From positions 1 to 64,000 of the forward strand of contig NZ_AKJS01000066.1 in assembly GCF_000282215.1 (NCBI RefSeq): a DNA stretch of 64,000 nt, in the 5' to 3' direction. Within the stretch, counting starts at the first letter, position 1; each line of letters begins with the position of its first letter. The DNA is from Pseudomonas sp. GM21 (GTDB taxonomy: Bacteria > Pseudomonadota > Gammaproteobacteria > Pseudomonadales > Pseudomonadaceae). Below are positions 34,022 to 42,515 of this stretch, piece by piece. A model generated the notes under the pieces. It did no database searches. It saw only the letters and a program-made list of their open reading frames with translations, and had not been told where the DNA came from. Both the position numbers and the translations under genes were made by a program.

Positions 34022-37000
34022 TTATAAAGCCTTGCAGGCGTCCATCAGTATTCTTAAGTTCGCCGCGCTGACGGGGGGAGATTGGTTGGCGCCGAACTCC
34101 ATCAACGCATGGCAATGTTCTAGCTGGTGCTGGCACCGGTTGAGTTTTATCAGGTCTGTGTAGTGGATAGTTCGAGATGTATCGGTATCCAACGTCCAGC
34201 TCCTTGTCGGCAGGCTGAAAGTAAGAGTGCCCGCGGTGCCGTCTTTTAACGCTATGTTTCGAACGGGAATCTCATTGGTTTCGGATGATTTAAAGTCTTC
34301 GGGTATTGATATGCTGAGGTCGGAGTAATCATTGCAATACCGACCATCTAACGAATCCATTTGAACGGTTTCAAAAACAAGGTCGACGTTGTAAATAATG
34401 CCAGACGCAGTGATGACACTTATTTCGTCTATGAGGTCTGCGGGGTCTCTATAATCTGGGAGGTGAATCACAGTATGTCCAAGGACCAATTGGTTATTGG
34501 CCAAGTGGATCGTAATTTCGCCTAGTTGTGTTGCGTCAAGTTCCCAGCTGGAGGCGAAGGGTAGTCGGTGAACTGCTTCGGCCAGTGCACCGGGGGTCGC
34601 AATGCGCAATGAAAGGCCGGGGCTGAGGTGGACAAGGTACTTTGAGCCTTCACCTGTCAGATTTTCGATAGCTGTCTGCTCTGGGGAAGCTTGTATGTGT
34701 ACACATTTGTCCCTTGAGCCCAGTTCATGCGCTTCATTGTTGAAAGGCTGACGATAAATATGCGTTCCATTCCTGGCTTTTAGAGGCAGCGGAACCTCGC
34801 TTGTCCACTTCATGGGCCCGGTTATTTCGAAAGCTTCGTTTTTAAATACAGTGTCGGGCAATGGGGGTTGCGAGAGACGATAGGAAACCCCATCCTTCAT
34901 TGTCAATACAAAAGGGTGGTTCAAAGAGTTGACGGGGCGAGTAATTCGACTCGTGATTCTGTCGTGTCCGCCGGCATAAGATTTAGCCAGATTTTTGATG
35001 ATTATTCGCTTGCTGCCGAAGTGAAACGTCAGCCCACACTCCGTAAACATAATGCGGTCGAAATTCTGCTCTTTATTGAGGTCCGCGTAATAATACGCTT
35101 CGACACGGCTCAGCTCATCACTGGTGTAATCCAGGTAGAGGGTGGTAAGAATATTGTGACTGGACTGCTTTACGTGCAGTGTTGTTTGCGCATTGAATTG
35201 CGAAACACAATAGCTCGTATTTCTGTCGTGGGGGATCGTGCATTCAGGTTGGGTGAGTATGATTGGGTTGTGCGGGGCTCCTTGTCGGGAGATGACTGCC
35301 TGAATGTCCGTTGAGTGATCAGCCTCTAGTGTCTCAGGCAATTCAGGGGTTAGATGGGATCCGTCTTTAGTAATGAACGTTAGCTTGTTGTTTTGTAGTT
35401 GTAGCAGGTTGCCAGATTTTTTATAAACATCTTTTATATAAACATCTCTCTGTCTGTTGTCATCGAGGTCGAACCCCGATGTAATGACCAGTTGCTGGTT
35501 TTCTATTTTCCAGCTTTTTATCAGGTCCATTCTCCAATCCAGGGCAATGATACTTTCATCGATGCCATCCTCGGTAATATAAACACCACCGGATTTGTGG
35601 GCGATGGCGTAGTGATCCTTGCCGGCTCCTCCGGAAACCGAGCCGTGATTGTTGAACAAGTAAATCTGGTCATCGCCATTACCCGCCTGAATGCTATCGA
35701 AGCCTCGAGACTTGATAACGTTCGGGCCGTCGGTGCCAATGACTTCACTTTCCGCGCCCGCCAGGGTTTCAACGTTCTCAATGCTCTCTAGCAGAGCGTG
35801 CCGGTAATTCCAGCGGTTCTGGTTGGCGCTGTCGTAGCTGATGATGGACAGTCGGCCATCATTCAAGTCGATGAGATAGCCAAGTCTTAGGTTGTTACGC
35901 TCTGGATAATATCCGTCCAGTATTAACGTGTCGTTGCCCGCGCCGCCCTTCAATGTAGTCGGCAAGGCATCCTTTGAACCATTTTTTAGCAGTTCAGTGG
36001 CGCCTTCGAAGATGAACTCATCGTCTTTTTCACCCCCCGTCAGGTTTTTGATTCCAGCGCTGTAATAGAATCGGTTGGGCTTTTTTTCTACGCCACGGAC
36101 AGTATCTTGTCCACCGCCGATAAACCACAACGCCCCTTTTTTCTCTCCGGGTGTCCCAAACTCCGCACCAGGCATGTCAACTGTAACGCCGGCTCGAGCA
36201 TCAATCATGTCATTCCCGTCGATAACCTGGGGTTTTGTTTCAGTCTTATAGATATATTGTTGTGCTTCCCAATCGTACTGCCTTACCTGTGTCGGCTTAA
36301 GTTCTACCTTGAACTTACCGTTTACGATGACCTCGGTACTGTCCTTTAATTTTCCATTCAGTAGTTTTCTGGCAGTTTTTTGTAATATTTTCGCGTGTTC
36401 AACCGACGATTTGGTGATTGCGTGGCGATCTTGAATGCTTTGGTCAGGACTGACTCCCCAGAAGGCGAACCAGCCTGTGCGGAGGCGCTCGTGGGCAGTG
36501 AGCTCGATATAATCGTCAATGTCATCCACCACGCGTACTGCCGCATAAATCTGTGAACCCGCGACCAGAAGCAACCCTGCCGCCAGACCTACCGGCCCCG
36601 CGAACGAAAAGCCTGCCAAGGCGGCGGCACCCAATATCAATGTCATAGCTGCACTGGTCACGCTCAAGCCCGCAGCGACATAGTGGTCCAGGGCCTCTTT
36701 GCCGCTGGCGCCTGCTGCACTGTTAAAGGATTTAACCGCAGAGATGATATCGAAGGGCAAAGTCAATGCACTCGCTATCAGGCCTGCCCCCCGACCCAAT
36801 CGAACTCCAAAACGGCTTTTGGCAAAATCCTTGTAGGCGTTTTGACCCGCTTCGATCATGTATTTTGCTTGTTTGGTGACAGCCAGTTCGACAGCTAACG
36901 ATGAAAACTCTCCGGTAATACTGAGGCTGTTAAATACAACCTCACCCTCGTCTTTTCGGCTAATGGCATCTTGCAATCCACGAAGGCCGCTGTAGATTCC

Positions 37001-37618
37001 AAAGGCCTGAAGCCCGGCTCCCATACTCACCATGCTGCTGCTTTTTATACGATTTACCCATTGAGGGGTGCTGTCAGGAAGGTTCGCGTGGCGTACATCC
37101 AGCGTTTGTGCCGATTTCAGCAACTTGTCCAATTTGTGTTGGTAGTGATTTTGTTCGGACAGCGTGACAGGAACATTCTTTAACAGGGGGAGGGCAGTTA
37201 ATGGGCGCTGGGTTGCAATCTCGAATAACAATGAAGGTAATATATAGTCATCCGCTGTATGAGTAGACTGCATGCGCGCTTCAATAAGGAATGGGTCTAG
37301 CTGTAATGAATTGATAAACGATCGTTTAGGGTGGCGAAAGAAAGTATTGTGTCCATTCAATAGTTCTCCATTTGTTGTCGCGCCGAGTGCATCCAGTGCA
37401 CGTCGCGTTATCATGAACGAACCTATTTTAATGGGGCCCAACAGCTCATCTGCCACTTTTAGCTGAGCTTGGTAGTTTTTTGGGTTTTTAGTTTTGTGTG
37501 TGTCATCACTTTCAAAATCGATAGTCGAAGTTGAACGTTCGTTTGTGTTTAACCCGATATCTGTAATCTCGACGGTATTGAAATTATCTGAGTCGGATGG
37601 TTGCGGGGGAATAGCCAT
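34022..37618 (-). CDS. Large protein with pore-like hydrophobic block and RTX-like repeats
   Basis: About 1198 aa. The start is taken as MAIPPQPSDSD (37618), with AAGGA 8 nt upstream; an ATG three codons earlier sits directly on that site. Residues about 270-390 form a long hydrophobic region (GLIASALTLPFDIIS, AAMTLILGAAALAGFSFAG, VDDIDDYIELTAHERLRTGW, cut for position) resembling the membrane-insertion segment of large TcdA/TcdB/Mcf-type toxins. Residues about 480-680 carry RTX/nonapeptide-like Ca-binding repeats (GGAGNDTL, GNGDDQIYLF, GGAGKD). The C-terminal 500 residues are beta-rich and unrecognised. No signal peptide is seen. It is followed by the two paralogues A and B on the same strand. 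I infer a secreted or delivered pore-forming protein. Confidence 0.72.
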   Translation of the reverse strand: MAIPPQPSDSDNFNTVEITDIGLNTNERSTSTIDFESDDTHKTKNPKNYQAQLKVADELLGPIKIGSFMITRRALDALGATTNGELLNGHNTFFRHPKRSFINSLQLDPFLIEARMQSTHTADDYILPSLLFEIATQRPLTALPLLKNVPVTLSEQNHYQHKLDKLLKSAQTLDVRHANLPDSTPQWVNRIKSSSMVSMGAGLQAFGIYSGLRGLQDAISRKDEGEVVFNSLSITGEFSSLAVELAVTKQAKYMIEAGQNAYKDFAKSRFGVRLGRGAGLIASALTLPFDIISAVKSFNSAAGASGKEALDHYVAAGLSVTSAAMTLILGAAALAGFSFAGPVGLAAGLLLVAGSQIYAAVRVVDDIDDYIELTAHERLRTGWFAFWGVSPDQSIQDRHAITKSSVEHAKILQKTARKLLNGKLKDSTEVIVNGKFKVELKPTQVRQYDWEAQQYIYKTETKPQVIDGNDMIDARAGVTVDMPGAEFGTPGEKKGALWFIGGGQDTVRGVEKKPNRFYYSAGIKNLTGGEKDDEFIFEGATELLKNGSKDALPTTLKGGAGNDTLILDGYYPERNNLRLGYLIDLNDGRLSIISYDSANQNRWNYRHALLESIENVETLAGAESEVIGTDGPNVIKSRGFDSIQAGNGDDQIYLFNNHGSVSGGAGKDHYAIAHKSGGVYITEDGIDESIIALDWRMDLIKSWKIENQQLVITSGFDLDDNRQRDVYIKDVYKKSGNLLQLQNNKLTFITKDGSHLTPELPETLEADHSTDIQAVISRQGAPHNPIILTQPECTIPHDRNTSYCVSQFNAQTTLHVKQSSHNILTTLYLDYTSDELSRVEAYYYADLNKEQNFDRIMFTECGLTFHFGSKRIIIKNLAKSYAGGHDRITSRITRPVNSLNHPFVLTMKDGVSYRLSQPPLPDTVFKNEAFEITGPMKWTSEVPLPLKARNGTHIYRQPFNNEAHELGSRDKCVHIQASPEQTAIENLTGEGSKYLVHLSPGLSLRIATPGALAEAVHRLPFASSWELDATQLGEITIHLANNQLVLGHTVIHLPDYRDPADLIDEISVITASGIIYNVDLVFETVQMDSLDGRYCNDYSDLSISIPEDFKSSETNEIPVRNIALKDGTAGTLTFSLPTRSWTLDTDTSRTIHYTDLIKLNRCQHQLEHCHALMEFGANQSPPVSAANLRILMDACKAL

Positions 37619-37823
37619 AGGAGACATCCTTGTCTTGGAATGGTGTGCGAAATTGCAGCGCCATATTAGTAGGCCTTCGCAGTTGCCCGAAAGTAAATAT
37701 TGGCTTCGCCTATTGCGTTATATTTCATGTTGGTTGTGATGCCGTCCTTGGCGACACAACGTGTTAGGCAGGATTTCAGATGGATTATTAACGACTAAAT
37801 AATAATGACATGAGTTGATAGTG

Positions 37824-38453
37824 TTAATGATTGCTCAATAAAGAGGCAACCCCGGCGCCGCTGAACAATCCCGCACTGATCCGATTAAACCAGCTCTGTC
37901 CCTTGCCACTGCGCAGATATCCAGCCGCGCCATGCGCACCCAGCCCATAAGCCAATTTGCACAGCAGATCCAACACCGTCCATGTCGCTATCATCACTAG
38001 CAACTGTGGCAGGAACGGCTGTTGGGCGCTGAGAAACTGCGGCAGGAAGGCTGCAAAGAACAGAATGTCTTTCGGGTTGCTCGCACCCAGTACAAACGCA
38101 CGACCGAACAGCGCACGAAAGCGCGGTACTGGCGACGCCTGAGGCACTTCAGCGCCGACTGATGGCTGGCGCGATTGCTGCCAGCTCTGCCAGGCGAGAT
38201 AGAACAAGTACAACGCACCGACGATTTTCAGCGCACTGAACAGTTGCTCCGATGCCAGCAGCAAGGCGCCCAAACCCAGCGCCGAGGCACTGAGCAAGCA
38301 GATCGAAGCGATCACGCCACCGAGAAACGCCGGGTAAGATCGGCGCAAACCGTAATTCAGACTGTTGCTGATCATCAGCAAAGACAGGGGCCCCGGGATC
38401 AGGATCACCACCAGCGCAGCGCCGCTGAACAGCAGCCAGGTTTCCAGACTCAT
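37824..38453 (-). CDS. LysE/RhtB-family amino-acid exporter
   Basis: A 209-aa inner-membrane protein with six hydrophobic segments. The N-terminal signature is IPGPLSLLMISNSLNYGLRR (residues about 20-40), and ASNPKDILFFAAFLPQF near residue 130 is typical of the family. It starts MSLETWLLFSG; the frame extends 10 codons upstream with less support. The family exports amino acids such as lysine, threonine or homoserine lactone; the substrate is unknown. It borders the toxin-like island and marks the return to typical Pseudomonas composition. Confidence 0.9.
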   Translation of the reverse strand: MSLETWLLFSGAALVVILIPGPLSLLMISNSLNYGLRRSYPAFLGGVIASICLLSASALGLGALLLASEQLFSALKIVGALYLFYLAWQSWQQSRQPSVGAEVPQASPVPRFRALFGRAFVLGASNPKDILFFAAFLPQFLSAQQPFLPQLLVMIATWTVLDLLCKLAYGLGAHGAAGYLRSGKGQSWFNRISAGLFSGAGVASLLSNH

Positions 38454-38471
38454 CACTTTCCTCCATTTGTG

Positions 38472-38499
38472 CAAAAGCCCCACCCGGCGGGGTGAGGCT
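38472..38499 (-). terminator. Terminator after the purine permease
   Basis: AGCCCCACCC pairs with GGGGTGAGGCT around a short loop, with TTTTG on the minus strand after the stem. It lies about 35 nt beyond the permease stop. Confidence 0.7.
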
Positions 38500-38532
38500 G
38501 TTTTGAAACACTGTTTTTGAAACGTAGGCGCC

Positions 38533-39882
38533 TTACAAGAAAATGAACTTGGCGATGAAGATCGTGCAAAGCACCCACAGGCTGACGGAGATTTCCTTGT
38601 ACTTACCCGTACCGGCCTTCATCGCCACGTAGGTGATGAAGCCCAGCGCGATGCCGTCGGCGACCGAGAAGGTCAGCGGCATCATGATTGCGGTGACGAT
38701 TGCCGGAATGCTGTCGGTCGCTTCGTCCCATTCGATGTGCTTCATACCGCCCATCATCAGCATCGCCACATAAATCAGCGCACCGGCCGTTGCATACGCG
38801 GGGATCATGCCCGCCAATGGCGCGAAAAACATCGCGGCAATAAATAGCACGCCCACGGTCACGGCGGTAAGCCCGGTCCGACCACCCGCGGCAACGCCTG
38901 CGGCACTTTCAACGTAACTGGTGACCGGTGGAACACCCACCACCGCACCAAAGACGCTGGAGGCACTGTCGGCTTTCATGGCGCGGGAGAGGTTTTCGAT
39001 CCGGCCGTCCGCGCCGACCAGGTTGGCGCGCTGGGCCACGCCCATCAGGGTGCCGGCGGTGTCGAACATATGCACGAAGAGGAAGGCCAGGACCACGCTG
39101 ATCATGCTGACGTTGAATACGCCAGCAACGTTCATCGCCATCCAGGTCGGGGCCAGGCTCGGCGGGGCCGACATAATGCCCTCGTAGTGCACCAGACCCA
39201 GGCCCCAGCCGGCCAGGGTGACGGTGATGATGCTGATGAGGATTGCGCCGAATACTTTGTGGTAGCTGAGGATAGCGATCATCAGGAAGCAAACGGCGGC
39301 GAGCAGCGGGCCGGGTTCGCGCAGGGAGCCGAGCTTGATCAGGGTCGCCGGGCTATCGACGACAATGCCCGCGGTTTTCAATCCGATCAGCCCCAAAAAC
39401 AAACCGACGCCAGCGCCCATGGCAAAGCGCAGGCTCACTGGAATGCTGTTGAGCAGCCATTCGCGGATCCGCGAAAAGGTCAGGAACATGAACAGCACAC
39501 CGGACACAAATACCGCACCGAGGGCGGTTTCCCAGTTGTAGCCCATGGTGCCAACCACGGTGTAGGTGAAGAAAGCGTTCAAGCCCATGCCCGGCGCCAG
39601 GCCGACCGGCCAGTTGGCGTAGAGACCCATCAACAGGCAGCCCAGCGCGGCCGCGATGCAGGTCGCGACAAAGGCGGCGCCGTGATCGATCCCGGCGTCG
39701 GCCATGATGTTGGGGTTAACGAAGATGATGTAAGCCATCGTGATGAAGGTTGTCAGACCGGCAATCAGCTCGGTCTTCACCGTGGTGCCATGCAAGCTGA
39801 GTTTGAAGATGCGCTCAAGCAAGCCATTGCGTAATGGCGGCGAGAGATCCAGCGTCGATGCTTCGGATTTGCGGCTTTCCAC
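38533..39882 (-). CDS. Hypoxanthine/guanine/adenine permease (AzgA-type NCS2)
   Basis: A 449-aa inner-membrane transporter with 12-14 hydrophobic segments. AzgA marks are LTTFITMAYIIFVNPNIMADAG near residue 42 (cut for position), GMGLNAFFTYTVVG near 97, and the substrate-site region MFDTAGTLMGVAQRA near 270 followed by GVPPVTSYVESAAGVAAGGRTGL. This branch imports hypoxanthine, guanine or adenine by proton symport, complementing the xanthine-type permease at 22.9 kb. Its promoter shares a palindrome with puuE, which supports a common purine regulon. Confidence 0.93.
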   Translation of the reverse strand: MESRKSEASTLDLSPPLRNGLLERIFKLSLHGTTVKTELIAGLTTFITMAYIIFVNPNIMADAGIDHGAAFVATCIAAALGCLLMGLYANWPVGLAPGMGLNAFFTYTVVGTMGYNWETALGAVFVSGVLFMFLTFSRIREWLLNSIPVSLRFAMGAGVGLFLGLIGLKTAGIVVDSPATLIKLGSLREPGPLLAAVCFLMIAILSYHKVFGAILISIITVTLAGWGLGLVHYEGIMSAPPSLAPTWMAMNVAGVFNVSMISVVLAFLFVHMFDTAGTLMGVAQRANLVGADGRIENLSRAMKADSASSVFGAVVGVPPVTSYVESAAGVAAGGRTGLTAVTVGVLFIAAMFFAPLAGMIPAYATAGALIYVAMLMMGGMKHIEWDEATDSIPAIVTAIMMPLTFSVADGIALGFITYVAMKAGTGKYKEISVSLWVLCTIFIAKFIFL

Positions 39883-39974
39883 AGCGAGTACTCCTCAAGA
39901 GTTTTATTGTTATTTCCCGGACCGGACCCATGAGGGTGGCAGCGGCCCTTTGAGGCAAGGCACTTGCGAATTTA

Positions 39975-39990
39975 TTGACCGTACGGTCAA
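39975..39990. promoter_or_regulatory. RutR-like 16-bp palindrome
   Basis: TTGACCGTACGGTCAA, perfectly symmetric, about 93 nt upstream of the permease start. The TTGACC...GGTCAA arms equal the E. coli RutR consensus TTGACCAnnTGGTCAA except at the inner base. It is probably bound by a TetR-type pyrimidine/purine regulator. Confidence 0.5.
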
Positions 39991-40014
39991 GAACTCGCGC
40001 GAAGTGGATTATGC

Positions 40015-40028
40015 TTTTGTATACAAAA
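40015..40028. promoter_or_regulatory. TTTTGTATACAAAA palindrome
   Basis: A perfect 14-bp palindrome containing the same TTGTATACAA decamer found upstream of puuE, about 133 nt upstream of the permease start. Confidence 0.5.
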
Positions 40029-40102
40029 AAAGCAAATAATGTTTTCTGTTTTGTTGGCTGAATTTTGGGCGATAGGAATATATCGCCTGGACTGACGCCA
40101 TC

Positions 40103-40128
40103 GCGAGCAGGCTCGCTCTCACAGGGAA
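40103..40128. repeat. Single REP unit
   Basis: A GCGAGCAGGCTCGCTCTCACAG copy of the window's common REP, unpaired within 100 nt. Confidence 0.7.
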
Positions 40129-40174
40129 ATGCGCTCGCCTTAGGGCGCGAGCCTGAGGGGTAGAGGGCAAAAAC

Positions 40175-40207
40175 AAATAAACCGGCCATTTGGGCCGGTT
40201 TATTTTT
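40175..40207. terminator. Bidirectional terminator
   Basis: A perfect 13-bp stem AAATAAACCGGCC / GGCCGGTTTATTT with a 5-nt loop and A/T tracts on both sides. It lies beyond the glutaredoxin stop on the minus strand. Confidence 0.85.
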
Positions 40208-40227
40208 GACTGAGATTTGTGGTGGCT

Positions 40228-40296
40228 GTACTGGCCTCCCACAGTTTTTGTGAGCGCCACAAATCCTCTGTGGGAGCCAGCCTGCTGGCGATAGCG
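40228..40296. repeat. REP pair, degenerate left arm
   Basis: GGCCTCCCACAGTTTTTGTGAG on the left and CTGTGGGAGCCAGCCTGCTGGCGATAG on the right, immediately beyond the glutaredoxin stop. Confidence 0.65.
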
Positions 40297-40320
40297 TCAG
40301 TCAGGGCAGCACAAAAACCA

Positions 40321-40692
40321 TCAGGCCGCCGCGAAACGCTTATCCAGATAATCAATGATCACCTTGGACTCATACATCCAGGTTGTCTGGCCGTTCTCTT
40401 CGATGCGCAGGCACGGCACCTTGATCTTGCCACCTTGCTCCAGCAGGGTCTGGCGATCCTGTTCGTTGTTCTTCGCATCGCGCAGGGCCACCGGTACATT
40501 CAGGCGACGCAGGCTGCGGCGGGTCTTCACGCAGAACGGGCAGGCGTGGAATTGATACAACGTCAGGTCCTTGGCAGCGGAGTTGACCTTGGCCTGAGCC
40601 TCGGCGGGGCGCTGCTTCTTGCCCGGACGAGTCAGGAAGTCGATGAAGATGATGAGTTGGCCAAGGCCGACACGAAGCGCTTTTACGAACAC
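40321..40692 (-). CDS. Glutaredoxin / GST N-terminal domain protein
   Basis: A 123-aa thioredoxin-fold protein starting with GTG at 40692 (GAGG about 9 nt upstream). An N-terminal hydrophobic segment (ALRVGLGQLIIFIDFLT) suggests membrane attachment. The redox motif CPFC follows in LYQFHACPFCVKTRRSL near residue 52, then the cis-Pro in KVPCLRI near 92 and a C-terminal MYESKVIIDYLDKRF typical of GST_N. Glutathione-dependent disulfide reduction is the expected activity. The membrane-anchor-plus-glutaredoxin layout is common in proteobacteria. Confidence 0.85.
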   Translation of the reverse strand: MFVKALRVGLGQLIIFIDFLTRPGKKQRPAEAQAKVNSAAKDLTLYQFHACPFCVKTRRSLRRLNVPVALRDAKNNEQDRQTLLEQGGKIKVPCLRIEENGQTTWMYESKVIIDYLDKRFAAA

Positions 40693-40753
40693 GTTGAAAG
40701 CCTCACGGTGCGAATTGAGAAGGGCGCGCAGCTTACCTGATTTTCCGCAGGCG

Positions 40754-40782
40754 AAAAAAAACCGGCGATGAATGCCGGTTTT
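40754..40782 (-). terminator. Terminator after folE
   Basis: AAAACCGGC / GCCGGTTTT stem with a GATGAAT loop, continuing on the minus strand into a run of eight T residues. It lies 15 nt beyond the folE stop. Confidence 0.88.
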
Positions 40783-40796
40783 CTTCGTACTGCCAT

Positions 40797-41342
40797 TTAC
40801 TTGATCAGGCTGAGAAACTCGCTGCGGGTGGCCGCGTTTTCGCGGAACTCACCGAGCATCACCGAGGTGATCATCGACGAATTCTGTTTCTCCACACCGC
40901 GCATCATCATGCACATGTGCTTGGCCTCGATCACTACCGCAACACCCAGGGCGCCGGTGACCTGCTGGACCGCATCCGCGATCTGGCGGCTGAGGTTTTC
41001 CTGGATCTGCAGGCGGCGGGCGTACATGTCGACGATTCGCGCCACTTTCGACAGACCCAGCACTTTGCCGCTCGGGATGTAGGCAACATGCGCCTTGCCG
41101 ATGAACGGCAGCAGGTGGTGTTCGCACAACGAGTACAACTCGATGTCCTTGACCAGCACCATTTCGCTGTTGTCGGAGCTGAACAAGGCACCATTGGTGA
41201 CCTCTTCCAGCGTCTGTTCATAACCGCGGCAGAGGTACTGCATGGCTTTGGCGGCACGTTTTGGCGTGTCGAGCAGGCCCTCGCGGGAGACGTCCTCGCC
41301 CAGTTGGCCGAGAATCGCGGTGTAATTCTGTTCCAGGGACAT
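40797..41342 (-). CDS. folE: GTP cyclohydrolase I
   Basis: A 181-aa enzyme starting [20 protein letters not shown], cut at the start codon with AGGTAG upstream. The zinc site is intact: Cys and His in [11 protein letters not shown] near residue 75 and Cys in [12 protein letters not shown] near 146. [17 protein letters not shown] and TRSEFLSLI are standard blocks. It converts GTP to 7,8-dihydroneopterin triphosphate, the first step of folate synthesis. Pseudomonads often carry more than one folE; this short form matches FolE type I. The Smr gene lies upstream on the same strand. Confidence 0.95.
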   Translation of the reverse strand: MSLEQNYTAILGQLGEDVSREGLLDTPKRAAKAMQYLCRGYEQTLEEVTNGALFSSDNSEMVLVKDIELYSLCEHHLLPFIGKAHVAYIPSGKVLGLSKVARIVDMYARRLQIQENLSRQIADAVQQVTGALGVAVVIEAKHMCMMMRGVEKQNSSMITSVMLGEFRENAATRSEFLSLIK

Positions 41343-41419
41343 GAAACTACCTGTGGGGATTTTCGCAAAGGGCAAGGGTACGGTGGCAAACACGGCGCTG
41401 CAAGCGTGACGCGTCAGCT

Positions 41420-41977
41420 TTACTCGTCGCGGCCTTCCATCATGGTGCGTTTGAGCATCACATAAACGGCTCCGGCACCGCCATGTCGGGCTTGGCACGA
41501 GGTGAAGCCGAGTACCTGTGAATGCTGGCGCAGCCAGGTGTTGACGTGACTTTTGATCATCGGCCGCTTGCCGTCCAGACGCACGGCTTTGCCGTGAGTG
41601 ACGCGCACGCAGCGAATTTCGAATTTTGTCGCTTCGGCCAGAAAGGCCCAGAGCGTTTCTCGCGCTTTTTCCACGCTCATGCCGTGCAGGTCGAGGCTGC
41701 CCTCGAACGGAATCTGACCGATCTTGAGCTTACGCATCTGGCTTTCCTGGACACCGTCACGGGCCCACATCAATTCGTCTTCCGGGCCGACATCGATGAC
41801 GAACTGATCGGACAACCCGTCAACGGTGGTGGCATCGGTGCGAATGGTTGCGGCTTGACGCAGCTTGGCGATGTGCGCGCGGTCGGCCTTGGGTCTGCCG
41901 GTTTCGGCGCGATCGTGCTTGATCGGCTTGACGCCTTGGATCGCACTTTTGAACAGGGAAAAATCGTCGTCTTGCAT
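41420..41977 (-). CDS. Smr-domain protein (SmrA/YdaL-like nuclease)
   Basis: A 185-aa cytoplasmic protein starting [20 protein letters not shown]. The charged N-terminal half (residues 1-85) precedes a C-terminal Smr domain (about 95-185) with [19 protein letters not shown], cut for position, [10 protein letters not shown] and [14 protein letters not shown]. Smr domains are related to MutS2 C-termini and nick branched or damaged DNA or RNA. The usual THGKG glycine is Ala here (THGKA), a small departure. It is 77 nt upstream of folE and probably co-transcribed. Confidence 0.88.
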   Translation of the reverse strand: MQDDDFSLFKSAIQGVKPIKHDRAETGRPKADRAHIAKLRQAATIRTDATTVDGLSDQFVIDVGPEDELMWARDGVQESQMRKLKIGQIPFEGSLDLHGMSVEKARETLWAFLAEATKFEIRCVRVTHGKAVRLDGKRPMIKSHVNTWLRQHSQVLGFTSCQARHGGAGAVYVMLKRTMMEGRDE

Positions 41978-42063
41978 GTCAGCCTCCGCGAAGGGCGGCC
42001 AGTTTACCCAAGTCGAGGCGCGATCCATAACAATTGAGGCCCGGCCAGTACCAGGCCTTCTGT

Positions 42064-42384
42064 TCAGTCATGTTTTTTCATCAGGTGCGGAGACATGTTC
42101 AGCCCGCGCGCCTGGCGCGAACGGCGCCGGCAGCGACGCCATAGCCACACGCCGAGGTACAGCATGAACAGGCCAACCGCCAGAATCACCGCGGCACCGA
42201 TCCGGCTGGTGTTCAATTCGCCCAGCGCGGGTACGTGGCCGAACAGACTCGCGGCAGCGGCCATGGCGAGCAACACACCGCAGGTTGCCAGCAACGCGGC
42301 AAACGCGGCGCCAATTCGAAAACGCCAGTTGCGTTGGCCTTTGGACCGCAAACGGCGAGCGTCAAAACCATCGGATAACTTCAT
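42064..42384 (-). CDS. Conserved two-helix membrane protein
   Basis: A 106-aa protein starting MKLSDGFDARRLRSKGQR, with GAGGAAGG upstream of the ATG. Two hydrophobic segments lie at about residues 25-48 and 60-82, flanked by very basic stretches (RRCRRRSRQAR) that should face the cytoplasm. No family is recognised. It is upstream of the Smr gene on the same strand, 86 nt away. Confidence 0.75.
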   Translation of the reverse strand: MKLSDGFDARRLRSKGQRNWRFRIGAAFAALLATCGVLLAMAAAASLFGHVPALGELNTSRIGAAVILAVGLFMLYLGVWLWRRCRRRSRQARGLNMSPHLMKKHD

Positions 42385-42479
42385 TCCGACCTTCCTCAAT
42401 GGGTATCGGCCCTTCGACCGGGAGTTGACCGGGTTGTTCCTGAGGCTAAGACAATTGCGGCAAATGCGAGACTTTTGCG

Positions 42480-42506
42480 GATGAGCGGCAGTCTAGGCCG
42501 CTCATC
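42480..42506. terminator. Hairpin after the isochorismatase-like gene
   Basis: A perfect 10-bp stem GATGAGCGGC / GCCGCTCATC with a 7-nt loop, 10 nt beyond the stop of the minus-strand hydrolase gene. The T-tract is short. Confidence 0.65.
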
Positions 42507-42515
42507 AAGGGTCGA

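Larger units (their letters stand above)
39883..40320. promoter_or_regulatory. Regulatory region of the purine permease
   Basis: 438 nt without a supported gene. It contains a 16-bp palindrome (39975-39990), a 14-bp palindrome (40015-40028), two REP units (40103-40128 and 40228-40296) and a strong terminator (40175-40207). Confidence 0.6.
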
